A stretch of 64,000 nt of DNA, taken from Butyrivibrio proteoclasticus. Its GTDB lineage: Bacteria > Bacillota > Clostridia > Lachnospirales > Lachnospiraceae. Shown here in pieces: positions 54,955 through 63,433 of the stretch (position 1 is the first letter of the stretch; each line of letters opens with the position of its first letter). The DNA is taken from assembly GCF_900115735.1 (NCBI RefSeq), contig NZ_FOXO01000008.1, forward strand, positions 83,265 to 147,264. The letters run 5' to 3'. Both the position numbers and the translations under genes were made by a program. The notes beneath the pieces are model-generated. The model worked only from the letters and a program-made list of their open reading frames with translations, ran no database searches and was not told where the DNA came from.

Positions 54955-56078
54955 ATATAGTTACAATACTGGTGGCAGATTATGTGGGCTTTATGCTTCT
55001 TGTGGCTCTCCTCATCAGTAGTCGCATAAGACGTTCTCAGGGGAATCTTGAACTGAAAGTTTACACTATTATCACTATACTTGCAATGATAGCTTGTATA
55101 GTAGACTTTTTTAGCTTTTTTGCTGATGGAAGATCAGGCTGTTTGTGGAAAGCGGTCAATCTTATTGGAAATACTTATTGTTTTGTAGTAAATCCTGTAT
55201 TTATATCTGCCTGGTGTCTGTATGAAGATTTGAAGCTTTATAAAAGTATATCAAGGGTAAAAAGAATCTACAGGTATGCATTTATTCCTGCACTTATCCT
55301 TGTTATCGCAGCAATTACAAATATGTTCTTTCCCATAATTTTTTACCTTGACGAAATGAATGTTTATCACAGACTTCCGCTGAGTTATGCATTTTATTTT
55401 GTGGATTTGTGTTATCTGCTTCATAGCGGTGCAGTTTTGAAAAAATATGAGAAACAGTACGGGAAAATCAGCTTTTTTCCACTGTATCTGATGGCTGTTC
55501 CGGTGGTGCTTGGCTGCGCGCTGCAAATGATGTTTTATGGAGTATCGCTTATATGGGTTTCGATTGCTGTTGGATTAACGTCCATATATATGTCACTTCA
55601 GAATGAATTTTCTTATCTTGATACTCTGACAAACCTTTATAATAGAGCGTACCTTGATTACAAGATGGAATCGATGTTAAAAGAAAAGAATCCCAAAGTC
55701 GGAGCTATTATGATCGACGTAGATTATTTCAAAAGTATCAATGATACATACGGACATTCTACGGGAGATGAAGCTCTTATTGATGTTGCCAGAGTTATCA
55801 TTTTTAGCAAACCTGATAAGGCTATAGCAACACGTTTTGCCGGAGATGAATTTATTCTGCTTGTAAATAATACCAGTGACGATGAAATGAAGAAGATAGT
55901 GGATAATATAAGGGATGAACTTAAAATGTTCAATGAAACTGAGAATCGTCCTTATAAATTATCATTATCTCTGGGCTATACTTTATTTGATTTGGACAAA
56001 GACACAACTGATACCTTCTTTAAACGCATGGATGACAATATGTACATTGAGAAAAATCAGAAACATGGCACAAGATAG
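54951..56078 (+). CDS. Seven-span membrane diguanylate cyclase
   Basis: 375 residues: about seven membrane segments (1-215) and a GGDEF domain. The active site reads AGDEF, a variant found in active cyclases; the RxxD inhibitory site is missing, since KPDKA occupies its position. So it is probably active and free of product inhibition at that site. The ATGA overlap with the AgrC-like kinase links the two in translation. A large inverted repeat and a terminator follow. Confidence 0.9.
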   Translation: MNIVTILVADYVGFMLLVALLISSRIRRSQGNLELKVYTIITILAMIACIVDFFSFFADGRSGCLWKAVNLIGNTYCFVVNPVFISAWCLYEDLKLYKSISRVKRIYRYAFIPALILVIAAITNMFFPIIFYLDEMNVYHRLPLSYAFYFVDLCYLLHSGAVLKKYEKQYGKISFFPLYLMAVPVVLGCALQMMFYGVSLIWVSIAVGLTSIYMSLQNEFSYLDTLTNLYNRAYLDYKMESMLKEKNPKVGAIMIDVDYFKSINDTYGHSTGDEALIDVARVIIFSKPDKAIATRFAGDEFILLVNNTSDDEMKKIVDNIRDELKMFNETENRPYKLSLSLGYTLFDLDKDTTDTFFKRMDDNMYIEKNQKHGTR

Positions 56079-56128
56079 ATAATTGAAGGAATGACTGCCT
56101 CTTATATCTTGGGATTTATGTAATGACA

Positions 56129-56263
56129 GCTTGTGAAAGGGTATGTTTCATGAGGATGCTTTTGAGAACGTCAGTACTTATGTGGCGTATTTTGCCACAT
56201 TAGTACTGCTACGTTCGAAATAGAGCGAAAGCGTCATCCTCATGGAACATACCCGTCACAAGC
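56129..56263. repeat. Large imperfect inverted repeat, 135 bases
   Basis: Arms pair over nearly their whole length: GCTTGTGA/TCACAAGC, GGGTATGTT/AACATACCC, CATGAGGATG/CATCCTCATG, then after an asymmetric internal region CAGTACT/AGTACTG and ATGTGGC/GCCACAT around a seven-base loop. It fills a third of the 358-base gap after the cyclase gene. Confidence 0.8.
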
Positions 56264-56281
56264 CTACATGCAGTTCATGAC

Positions 56282-56322
56282 AAAAATCGTACCGTTTATG
56301 ACAAAAACGGCACGATTTTTTT
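56282..56322 (+). terminator. Intrinsic terminator of the agr-like/cyclase operon
   Basis: AAAAATCGTACCGTTT (56282-56297) pairs with AAACGGCACGATTTTT (56305-56320), one mismatch, followed by T. Confidence 0.88.
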
Positions 56323-56385
56323 ATTGTGCTAAATTTATAGTACATTGATGCGCAGTTTGATCATGCTGTGCATTAGATAAACATC

Positions 56386-56408
56386 TTTGCAACCCGACCA
56401 GTTGCAAA
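56386..56408 (+). promoter_or_regulatory. Inverted repeat ahead of the permuted GH3 gene
   Basis: TTTGCAAC (56386-56393) and GTTGCAAA (56401-56408) are perfectly complementary around a seven-base spacer, 28 bases before the start codon. It may be an operator or an mRNA hairpin; no T-run follows. Confidence 0.4.
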
Positions 56409-56436
56409 TGCAGATTATAAAAAGGGAGGTTATATT

Positions 56437-59379
56437 ATGTTATCTATCAACATGGATGACGTCATGAACGTCATAACATCGATCAAATCTTATCTGATAG
56501 CTATCGGTGTTATCATTGCAATCGCAGTTGTTCTTATGATTGCGGTTATGAAACTTAATAAGCCACTTAAAAAGCTTATTAGGGGCACAGCACTTGTTGC
56601 TATGCTCACAGGTATTGTTGTTTGTGTGAATATGATCTGTTCAGGTCCTATGAGCACAATGCTTGACCTTGTTAGTGGTAGCGGAACAATTTCAAAGGCT
56701 ACTTCTGATGAGACAACTATTCTTGCACAGGATATTGCAAGAGAGGGTATTGTTCTTTTAGAGAACGAAGATAATACTCTTCCTGTTGCTTCAGGAACAA
56801 AGCTCAATGTATTCGGATGGGCTTCAACAAATCCTATCCTTGGTGGTGCAGGATCAGGTGCTCTTAACGACGCATATGATCAGATTTCACTTCTTGATTC
56901 ACTTTCACAGGCCGGAATTGAGACAAACACAGAGCTTACACAGTTCTATACAGACTATAAGGCAGACAGACCTGTAGTTGGAATGTGGAATCAGGATTGG
57001 ACACTTCCTGAACCAAACGTTTCTCTTTACACTGATGAAATGATTGCTAACGCAAAGAGCTTTTCTGACACAGCTATGATCGTTATCAGCCGTTCAGGTG
57101 GAGAAGGTGCAGATCTTCCAACAGATATGAATGCAGTTATCGATGGTTCTTATCAGGATGGCACAACATATACTGCAGGAACATATGATGATTCTTTAAA
57201 TGAAGGCAATGACTGGGATGCAGGTGATCATTACCTTCAGCTCACAAACAGAGAAGAAGAAATGATCGATCTTGTTTGTGCAAACTTTGATAAGGTTATC
57301 ATTCTTTATAACGGTGCTAATGCATTCGAACTTGGATTTATTGAGGATCATCCACAGATCAAATCAGCTCTTTGGGTAGCTGGTATGGGTCACGTTGGTA
57401 TGAAGGCCGTTGGTGAGATCGTAACTGGTGAAGTTAACCCTTCAGCTAAGACAATCGACACATATGTTTATGATATGGAAAAGACACCTTGGTGGAATAA
57501 CTTTGGTGACTTCAACTACACAAACATGGATGAATTTAAGTACACTTCAACAGGCTTTACAGGTGTTGAGTCTACATCTTATGTGTCATTCATCAACTAT
57601 GTTGAAGGTATCTACGTAGGTTATAAGTTCTATGAAACTGCAGCAGCAGAGGGACTTATCAACTATGATGATGTGGTTCAGTATCCATTTGGATATGGTC
57701 TCTCATACACAACATTTGAACAGACAATGGGCGACATCACAGAGGCAGATGGAACAATCAGTTTTGATGTTACTGTTACAAATACTGGTTCAGTTGCAGG
57801 TAAGGATGTTGTAGAAGTTTACTACAATCCTCCTTATACAAATGGTGGAATCGAAAAGGCAACAGCAAATCTTATCCAGTTTGATAAGACAGACCTTCTT
57901 GAGCCGGGCGCATCTCAGACTATTACAATTTCCTTTAACGTAGAAGATATGGCAGCTTATGATTACCAGAACGCTAAGGCATATGTTCTTGAAGAAGGTG
58001 ATTATGTGATCTCAATCAATTCAGATTCACATAATGTTATTGATTCAAAGACATATACAGTTGATCAGACTGTAACATACAATGGATCAAATGGACGTAG
58101 CAGCGACCTTATCACAGCTACAAACGTATTTGATTATGCAGAAGGTGATATTACATACCTTTCAAGAGCAGATGGATTTGCTAACTATGCAGAGACTACA
58201 AAGGCTCCAACAAACTATGAGATGCCAGCTGAAGCTAAGGCAACTTTCTATAACATCAGCAACTACTTAACAGCAGAAGCAACAGCTGCCGATGAAGATC
58301 CAAATGCAGCTGCAGTTACAACCGGAGCTACAACAAGCCTTCAGCTTGCTGACCTTAGAGGTCTTTCAAAGGATGATCCTAAGTGGGATGAACTTCTTGA
58401 CAGCATGTCTCTTGATGATATGAATGCACTTATCTCACTTGGTGGATATCAGACAAACTCAGTTGATTCAATCGGTAAGGTTCGTACAAACGACTGTGAT
58501 GGACCTGCTTCAATCAACAATAACTTTACAGGTGTTGGATCACTTGGATTCCCTGTAGGAGTTACAATTGCAGCTACATTTAACAAAGAACTTGCTTATT
58601 CATTCGGCGATTACATCGGTAAGATGGCAGATGAGATGGATGTATCAGGTTGGTACGCTCCAGCTATGAACATTCACAGAACTGCATTTGCAGGCCGTAA
58701 TTTCGAGTACTATTCAGAAGATAGCATCCTTTCAGGATACATAGCTGCTGAAGCTTGTAAGGGTTCATGGGATAACGGAGTTTATGCTTACATTAAGCAC
58801 TTCGCTATGAACGATCAGGAAGAAAACAGATGCGATATGCTCTGCACATGGTCAAATGAGCAGGCTATTCGTGAGATCTATCTGAGACCTTTCGAGATCT
58901 GTGTAAAGAATGTTGATATGTGTGCAGTAATGTCATCATTCAACTACATTGGTAATCGTTGGGCAGGTGGTTCTGCAGCACTTCTTAACACTGTACTTAG
59001 AGATGAGTGGGGCTTTAACGGCTTCGTTCTTACAGACTACTTTGGAGTTTATGGATACATGTCATCTGACCAGGCTATCAGAAATGGTACAGACTGCATG
59101 CTTGTAAACTATCCTACAGCTACAAACAGTGTACAGTTTAGAGATACAAACGGAGCACAGCAGGCAATGCGTACAGCTACAAAGAATATTCTTTACACTG
59201 TTGTAAACAGCCGTGCTTATGCACCTGAAAACCTTACAATGGGTATGGCTTCATGGAAGAAGCTTATGATCGTGCTTGATGTTATCTTTGGTGCTCTTAT
59301 GGTTTGTCTCGTGGCAATCTTTATCAAGAATTTCTTGAAGAATAAAGAGACTAAGACAGAAACTTCTGCACAGGAATAA
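56437..59379 (+). CDS. Domain-permuted, membrane-anchored GH3 glycoside hydrolase
   Basis: 980 residues. Two membrane segments (about 16-37 and 48-68) come first, then the GH3 C-terminal alpha/beta domain (REGIVLLENEDNTLPV), a fibronectin-III-like domain (about 445-550), and only then the GH3 TIM barrel (about 640-930) with KHFAMND and the nucleophile D867 in GFVLTDYFG. A third span (about 945-965) and a charged tail end it. Permuted GH3 order is known from some Butyrivibrio and Ruminococcus glucosidases. The catalytic part probably faces outside. The sugar is unknown; beta-glucoside is most likely. GGGAGG precedes the ATG. Confidence 0.9.
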   Translation: MLSINMDDVMNVITSIKSYLIAIGVIIAIAVVLMIAVMKLNKPLKKLIRGTALVAMLTGIVVCVNMICSGPMSTMLDLVSGSGTISKATSDETTILAQDIAREGIVLLENEDNTLPVASGTKLNVFGWASTNPILGGAGSGALNDAYDQISLLDSLSQAGIETNTELTQFYTDYKADRPVVGMWNQDWTLPEPNVSLYTDEMIANAKSFSDTAMIVISRSGGEGADLPTDMNAVIDGSYQDGTTYTAGTYDDSLNEGNDWDAGDHYLQLTNREEEMIDLVCANFDKVIILYNGANAFELGFIEDHPQIKSALWVAGMGHVGMKAVGEIVTGEVNPSAKTIDTYVYDMEKTPWWNNFGDFNYTNMDEFKYTSTGFTGVESTSYVSFINYVEGIYVGYKFYETAAAEGLINYDDVVQYPFGYGLSYTTFEQTMGDITEADGTISFDVTVTNTGSVAGKDVVEVYYNPPYTNGGIEKATANLIQFDKTDLLEPGASQTITISFNVEDMAAYDYQNAKAYVLEEGDYVISINSDSHNVIDSKTYTVDQTVTYNGSNGRSSDLITATNVFDYAEGDITYLSRADGFANYAETTKAPTNYEMPAEAKATFYNISNYLTAEATAADEDPNAAAVTTGATTSLQLADLRGLSKDDPKWDELLDSMSLDDMNALISLGGYQTNSVDSIGKVRTNDCDGPASINNNFTGVGSLGFPVGVTIAATFNKELAYSFGDYIGKMADEMDVSGWYAPAMNIHRTAFAGRNFEYYSEDSILSGYIAAEACKGSWDNGVYAYIKHFAMNDQEENRCDMLCTWSNEQAIREIYLRPFEICVKNVDMCAVMSSFNYIGNRWAGGSAALLNTVLRDEWGFNGFVLTDYFGVYGYMSSDQAIRNGTDCMLVNYPTATNSVQFRDTNGAQQAMRTATKNILYTVVNSRAYAPENLTMGMASWKKLMIVLDVIFGALMVCLVAIFIKNFLKNKETKTETSAQE

Positions 59380-59392
59380 TTCAATAATTTGT

Positions 59393-59435
59393 GGAGCGGT
59401 GCTCGTAGACTACGGGCACTTTGCTCCTTTTATAA
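59393..59435 (+). terminator. Terminator/attenuator hairpin between the two GH3 genes
   Basis: GGAGC pairs with GCTCC, enclosing GTGCTCGTA paired to TACGGGCAC, followed by TTTTAT. It lies 20 bases before the next ATG and would limit read-through into the second GH3 gene. Confidence 0.7.
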
Positions 59436-59454
59436 AAATAAAAAGGGGATAATC

Positions 59455-61872
59455 ATGAAACATCAGGATATCATTGAGAAGATGACAATTGAAGAGAAGG
59501 CTGCTTTTTTAAGTGGTAAGGGTGAGTGGCAGACAAGAGATTTTGAAAGGCTTGGTATTCCTTCAATTTTTTGTTCTGATGGACCTCACGGTATCAGAAA
59601 ACAGGCGGGAGCTGGCGATCATCTTGGACTTAATGCGTCGCTTCCTGCAACTTGTTTTCCGACAGCAGCAACAATAGCAAACAGCTGGAACACTGAGCTT
59701 GGTGAAAAGCTTGGAGAGACTCTTGGCGAAGAGGCAATGGCCGAAGGCGTAAATGTACTTTTGGGACCAGGCCTTAATATTAAAAGAAGTCCACTTTGCG
59801 GAAGAAACTTCGAGTATTTTTCAGAAGATCCATATCTTGCAGGTAAGATGGCTGCTTCTTATGTAAGAGGCATTCAGTCGCAGGGAGTATACGCTTGTCC
59901 CAAGCATTTTGCTGTAAACTCACAGGAACTTCGCCGCATGGCTATGAACTCTGTGGTTGATGAGAGAACTCTCAGGGAAATTTACCTTACGGGCTTTGAG
60001 ATTGCTGTAAAAGAAGGCGGGGCAAAGACAATTATGTCTGCCTATAATGAGGTCAACGGAACATATGCCAATGAAAATAAGCATCTTTTGAATGATATTT
60101 TGAGAAAAGAATGGGGCTTTGACGGCATAGTCATCACAGACTGGGGCGCTTCCAATGACCATGCGCTTGGTGTTGCAGCAGGCTCTAACCTCGAGATGCC
60201 AAATCCTGGCCTCGATTCAGCAAGAGAGCTGATCGCTGCCGTAGAAAGCGGAAAGATCAAGATAGAAGATGTAGATGCTCGTGTAGATGAGCTTTTGGAT
60301 GCAGTTATGACATTGCATGTAAATGCGCAGGGAAAGAGCAATGAATTTGATAAGAATGCTCATCACAATATTGCCAGAAGAGCTGCTGCAGAGAGTACAG
60401 TTCTTTTGAAAAACGAAGGCGGTATTCTTCCTCTTAAAGCTGGTGCTAAAGTTGCCATAGTTGGTGACTTTGCATTTGTTCCAAGATATCAGGGAGCAGG
60501 ATCTTCACTTGTAAATCCTACAAAGATTGAGACAGTTGCTGAACTTATCGGAACTTATGATCTTCAGGTTGTAGGCATGAGCAGAGGATATTCAAGAAAC
60601 GGGCAGGAAGATGCGGCAGTCAGAAAAGAAGCACTTGATATTGCTGCAAAGGCAGATATTGTTTTGTATTTCTTTGGACTTAATGAGGATAGTGAATCTG
60701 AAGGAATGGACAGAACTCACATGAGAATTCCTCAGAATCAGATAACCCTTTTGCAGGAACTTGGACAGGCTAATCCTAACCTTGTAGGTATTATCAGTGC
60801 AGGCTCTGCAATTGAGATGCCATGGCATCATTATTTCAAGGCTCTTTTACACTGTTACCTCAATGGACAGGCAGGAGCAGGTGCAGTATTGGATATTCTC
60901 AGTGGTGATGTTAATCCTTCGGGAAAGATTTCAGAGACTATTCCAAGGAGACTTGAGGACACTCCTGCATATCGTTATTATCCAAGTCAGGAGAGAACTT
61001 CTGAGTACAGAGAAAGTCTTTATGTTGGCTATAGATATTACGATTCAGCAGATGTGCCGGTTCTTTATCCGTTTGGATTTGGGCTTTCTTATACAACATT
61101 TGAGTATAGTGATATTTCTGTTACAGAAGAAGGCGCAACATTTACAATCACTAACATAGGATCACGGGATGGTGCCGAGGTTGCACAGCTTTACGTTGGG
61201 CTTCCAAACGGCAAGGTGTTCAGACCTAAGAAAGAACTCAAGGGTTTTGCGAAAGTATTCCTTAAAGCAGGCGAGAGCAAGAAAGTAACAATCGCATTTG
61301 ATGATAAGACTTTCCGCTATTTCAATGTAAAAACAAATAAATGGGAAATTGAGGATGGCAAATATGTCATTTCGGTTGGTGCAAGCAGTGCTGATATCAG
61401 ACTTACAGCAGATGTTCTGAAATCTGAAACAACTGAAACTATTCCATATAAAAGGGAAGAGCTTCCTTCATATTATTCAGGAAAGATTCAGTCAGTTGAG
61501 ACTGCAGAATTTGAAAAGCTTCTTGGAAGAAGTGTTCCGGATGGAAAGTGGAGCGGAGAGCTTGGACTTAACGACGCTTTTTGCCAGATGTATTATGCAA
61601 AGAGCTCTCTTGCAAGATTTGCATATAAGAAGCTTACAGCAATGAAGAAAAAAGCTGACGAATCAGGAAAACCTGATCTTAATGTTCTATTTATCTACAA
61701 TATGCCGTTTAGGGCTATGGCTAAGATGACAGCCGGAGCAGTGAGCATGGAAATGGCAGAAGGAATAGTGAAGCTTGTCAATGGTCATTTCTTTGGAGGA
61801 CTTGGTCAGATTATCAGTGGGTACTTTAAAAATGGCAAGAAGAATAAAGAGTATGAAGCTAAGATAAAATAA
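59455..61872 (+). CDS. GH3 glycoside hydrolase (beta-glucosidase-like), conventional order
   Basis: 805 residues. TIM barrel first (CSDGPHGIRKQ, KHFAVNSQE, nucleophile D229 in VITDWGASNDH), then the alpha/beta domain (STVLLKNEGGILPL) and a fibronectin-III-like domain (YTTFEYSD to near 660). A further C-terminal region of about 140 residues has no known domain to my eye but recurs in Lachnospiraceae enzymes by my recollection. No signal peptide, so it acts in the cytoplasm on imported oligosaccharides. The frame extends upstream through the hairpin; ATG at 59455 after AGGGGAT is preferred. Confidence 0.92.
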   Translation: MKHQDIIEKMTIEEKAAFLSGKGEWQTRDFERLGIPSIFCSDGPHGIRKQAGAGDHLGLNASLPATCFPTAATIANSWNTELGEKLGETLGEEAMAEGVNVLLGPGLNIKRSPLCGRNFEYFSEDPYLAGKMAASYVRGIQSQGVYACPKHFAVNSQELRRMAMNSVVDERTLREIYLTGFEIAVKEGGAKTIMSAYNEVNGTYANENKHLLNDILRKEWGFDGIVITDWGASNDHALGVAAGSNLEMPNPGLDSARELIAAVESGKIKIEDVDARVDELLDAVMTLHVNAQGKSNEFDKNAHHNIARRAAAESTVLLKNEGGILPLKAGAKVAIVGDFAFVPRYQGAGSSLVNPTKIETVAELIGTYDLQVVGMSRGYSRNGQEDAAVRKEALDIAAKADIVLYFFGLNEDSESEGMDRTHMRIPQNQITLLQELGQANPNLVGIISAGSAIEMPWHHYFKALLHCYLNGQAGAGAVLDILSGDVNPSGKISETIPRRLEDTPAYRYYPSQERTSEYRESLYVGYRYYDSADVPVLYPFGFGLSYTTFEYSDISVTEEGATFTITNIGSRDGAEVAQLYVGLPNGKVFRPKKELKGFAKVFLKAGESKKVTIAFDDKTFRYFNVKTNKWEIEDGKYVISVGASSADIRLTADVLKSETTETIPYKREELPSYYSGKIQSVETAEFEKLLGRSVPDGKWSGELGLNDAFCQMYYAKSSLARFAYKKLTAMKKKADESGKPDLNVLFIYNMPFRAMAKMTAGAVSMEMAEGIVKLVNGHFFGGLGQIISGYFKNGKKNKEYEAKIK

Positions 61873-61953
61873 GCAGTCTCAAATCTGGTTAATAGTAAGG
61901 AACTGTAGCAAAATGATTGAAATGGGCTAACGCTTAATTACGGAGGAAATATT

Positions 61954-62505
61954 ATGAAATTTTGGAATGACTTTGCAGAAAAGCACCCTGCTGTAGCCAA
62001 ATGGGTGAGAGAGGGAGGACTCTTCGTTGTTGTAAGTAATCTGATAACAGTGTTTAAGTATCTTTTACTTACTTTTCTCCCCGCAGCATTTGCTTTTCTT
62101 GGAAACAGGTCTTTTGGCTGGCCTGGAATCCCACTTACAATCGCGGGAGAAACCTTTGAATGGAATATTTTAGGATACGATCAGGCACATGGAGGACTTG
62201 CTTATTTTACGGCATATATGATTGCCATGGTAATAGGCGAGTGTATCAACTTCCCGATTCAAAAGCTCTTTGTATTCCGCAATCATGATAAGCCCGGAAA
62301 GCAGATAGCATGGTATCTTTTAGCATTTATTGTTATTACATGTATTGTTAATTCAATCAATTGTATCTGGGTAGCGGTAGCCGGCAAGTTTGTACCTGCT
62401 TTTGTTTACAACATTGGAACAACAGTTTTAAACGGCGGTGTCAGCATGGTAGTATTCTTCTTTGTAAACAAGATAATCTTTCCTGAGACTGAAAAGAAAG
62501 ATTGA
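61954..62505 (+). CDS. GtrA-like membrane protein
   Basis: 183 residues with four membrane segments. GECINFPIQKLFVFRN between the second and third span is the usual GtrA signature. GtrA proteins help move polyprenyl-linked sugars or fit beside glycosyltransferases. GGAGG lies eight bases ahead of the ATG; it follows the second GH3 gene by about 80 bases and may share its transcript. A terminator and repeat copy 3 follow. Confidence 0.85.
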   Translation: MKFWNDFAEKHPAVAKWVREGGLFVVVSNLITVFKYLLLTFLPAAFAFLGNRSFGWPGIPLTIAGETFEWNILGYDQAHGGLAYFTAYMIAMVIGECINFPIQKLFVFRNHDKPGKQIAWYLLAFIVITCIVNSINCIWVAVAGKFVPAFVYNIGTTVLNGGVSMVVFFFVNKIIFPETEKKD

Positions 62506-62535
62506 AATTTAGTTTCTTAATTATTGAGTAAGAAA

Positions 62536-62568
62536 ACTGGTGTAGAAAAAACTACATCAGTTTTTTTA
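62536..62568 (+). terminator. Intrinsic terminator after the GtrA-like gene
   Basis: AACTGGTGTAG (62536-62546) pairs with CTACATCAGTT (62553-62563), one mismatch, followed by T7, which merges with repeat copy 3. Confidence 0.85.
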
Positions 62569-62692
62569 TATCATAGCTTCCTATGATATAAAAAATCGCT
62601 CCGCTAAGGAAGCGCACTCGCGCGAATGGAAAATGTTGCATAAATGCAACCGCGCTCGGCGCGAGAATGTCGCAAGCGACATTCTTTTTTAT
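62566..62692 (+). repeat. Multi-hairpin dispersed repeat, copy 3 (127 bp)
   Basis: Same element as copies 1 and 2, with seven bases (GAAATTG) missing from the tip of the first stem and two single-base changes. The deletion leaves an 11-bp perfect stem TTATATCATAG/CTATGATATAA, so the fold is kept. It again starts in a terminator T-run and ends with its own GAATGTCGC/GCGACATTC stem and T6. Confidence 0.9.
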
Positions 62693-62788
62693 ACTTTTTT
62701 TAGAAAGTTTAAAATTTGTTAAGTGCCGCAGGTGCAGTCATGCTCGTAAAATATAATGTGAGTTTAAAAAATGAGGAGGAGAATTAAA

Positions 62789-62956
62789 ATGGTAATGATT
62801 GAGGATGAAAAACTTGAAAGCGTTGTCGGAGGGGCAAAGAAGATTCAGTACATGAAGGTTTCATGTATAAAATGCAAAACAGTTTTTGAGGCTGATATGT
62901 CAAAAACAAAAGTAAAATGCCCGGCATGCAAAGCTGACAACATATTTGCAGGCTGA
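62789..62956 (+). CDS. Small peptide with GG-type leader and two CxxC pairs
   Basis: 55 residues from the ATG at 62789, which has GAGGAGG ahead; the frame opens 18 bases earlier with a weaker start. The N-terminus MVMIEDEKLESVVGG resembles double-glycine leaders removed by C39 peptidase-transporters. The remainder has CIKC and CPAC fifteen residues apart in a basic context, a probable zinc ribbon. It could be an exported peptide; or the GG may be chance and the protein a cytoplasmic zinc ribbon. No transporter or modification enzyme is seen in this window. Confidence 0.65.
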   Translation: MVMIEDEKLESVVGGAKKIQYMKVSCIKCKTVFEADMSKTKVKCPACKADNIFAG

Positions 62957-63020
62957 TATAAAAGCTAATCCATCTTTGGGGATATACAGTATTTTTGAAG
63001 TTTACAAAACATTTTATGAG

Positions 63021-63049
63021 GGAGCAATCAGACTGGTTGCTTCTTTTTT
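63021..63049 (+). terminator. Intrinsic terminator after the GG-leader peptide gene
   Basis: AGCAATC (63023-63029) pairs with GGTTGCT (63035-63041) with one wobble, followed by CTTTTTT. Confidence 0.75.
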
Positions 63050-63064
63050 AGACTATACAGTAAG

Positions 63065-63141
63065 TCAATAAAAACTTGGATTTTATTGATAGAGTGTAGT
63101 AATATTTCTTTCGTGAGTGTCTAATTTAATTATGATACTCA
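63065..63141. other. Two simple inverted repeats
   Basis: TCAATAAAA and TTTTATTGA (63065-63089) form a perfect 9-bp stem; TGAGTGTC and GATACTCA (63114-63141) form an 8-bp stem with one wobble. They lie just before the larger structured region. Confidence 0.5.
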
Positions 63142-63178
63142 GTAAGCTACTAGAAGGGGCGACACAATGCTAGATAAT

Positions 63179-63433
63179 AAGGGATTTGAACCGTCCCTTT
63201 AATTACTTAGAAAAAGTTGAAATTGTGGCTCCGTACGCCACCATTGACTGAGCCTGAGAAAAACGCCTTGGTCTGTGAGCCGACGGTGAGGATGATGGGA
63301 ACAGTAGATCTTCTCGCACCGTCGGATTCAGCATTGTAGCGTTTTCCTCAGACCCCGTCAATGGCAAGCACCTTCGGTGTGGCTGAATACAAGGGCCTCA
63401 GGCTCTGACTCCGAGAACAGTAGTGGTGGCTAC
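63179..63433 (+). ncRNA. Candidate structured RNA with alternative pairings
   Basis: No ORF of note. Helices seen: AAGGGA/TCCCTT (63179-63199); GTGGC/GCCAC (63224-63240); a long-range helix CATTGAC/GTCAATG, CTGAG/CTCAG, AAAACGC/GCGTTTT (63241-63265 with 63338-63362); inside it CCGACGGTG/CACCGTCGG (63279-63287 with 63316-63324). After it come CACC/GGTG with a small loop (63368-63378) and AGTAG/CTACT (63418-63433). GAGCCTGAG (63249-63257) can instead pair over all nine bases with CTCAGGCTC (63396-63404), which excludes part of the long-range helix. The strand is a guess. No match to a known RNA class from memory. Confidence 0.55.

Noticed and set aside
63179..63199. tRNA T-arm-like sequence (GGTTCAAATCC on the minus strand)
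   Set aside because: No acceptor, D or anticodon arm can be formed around it; the bases are better explained by a simple hairpin.
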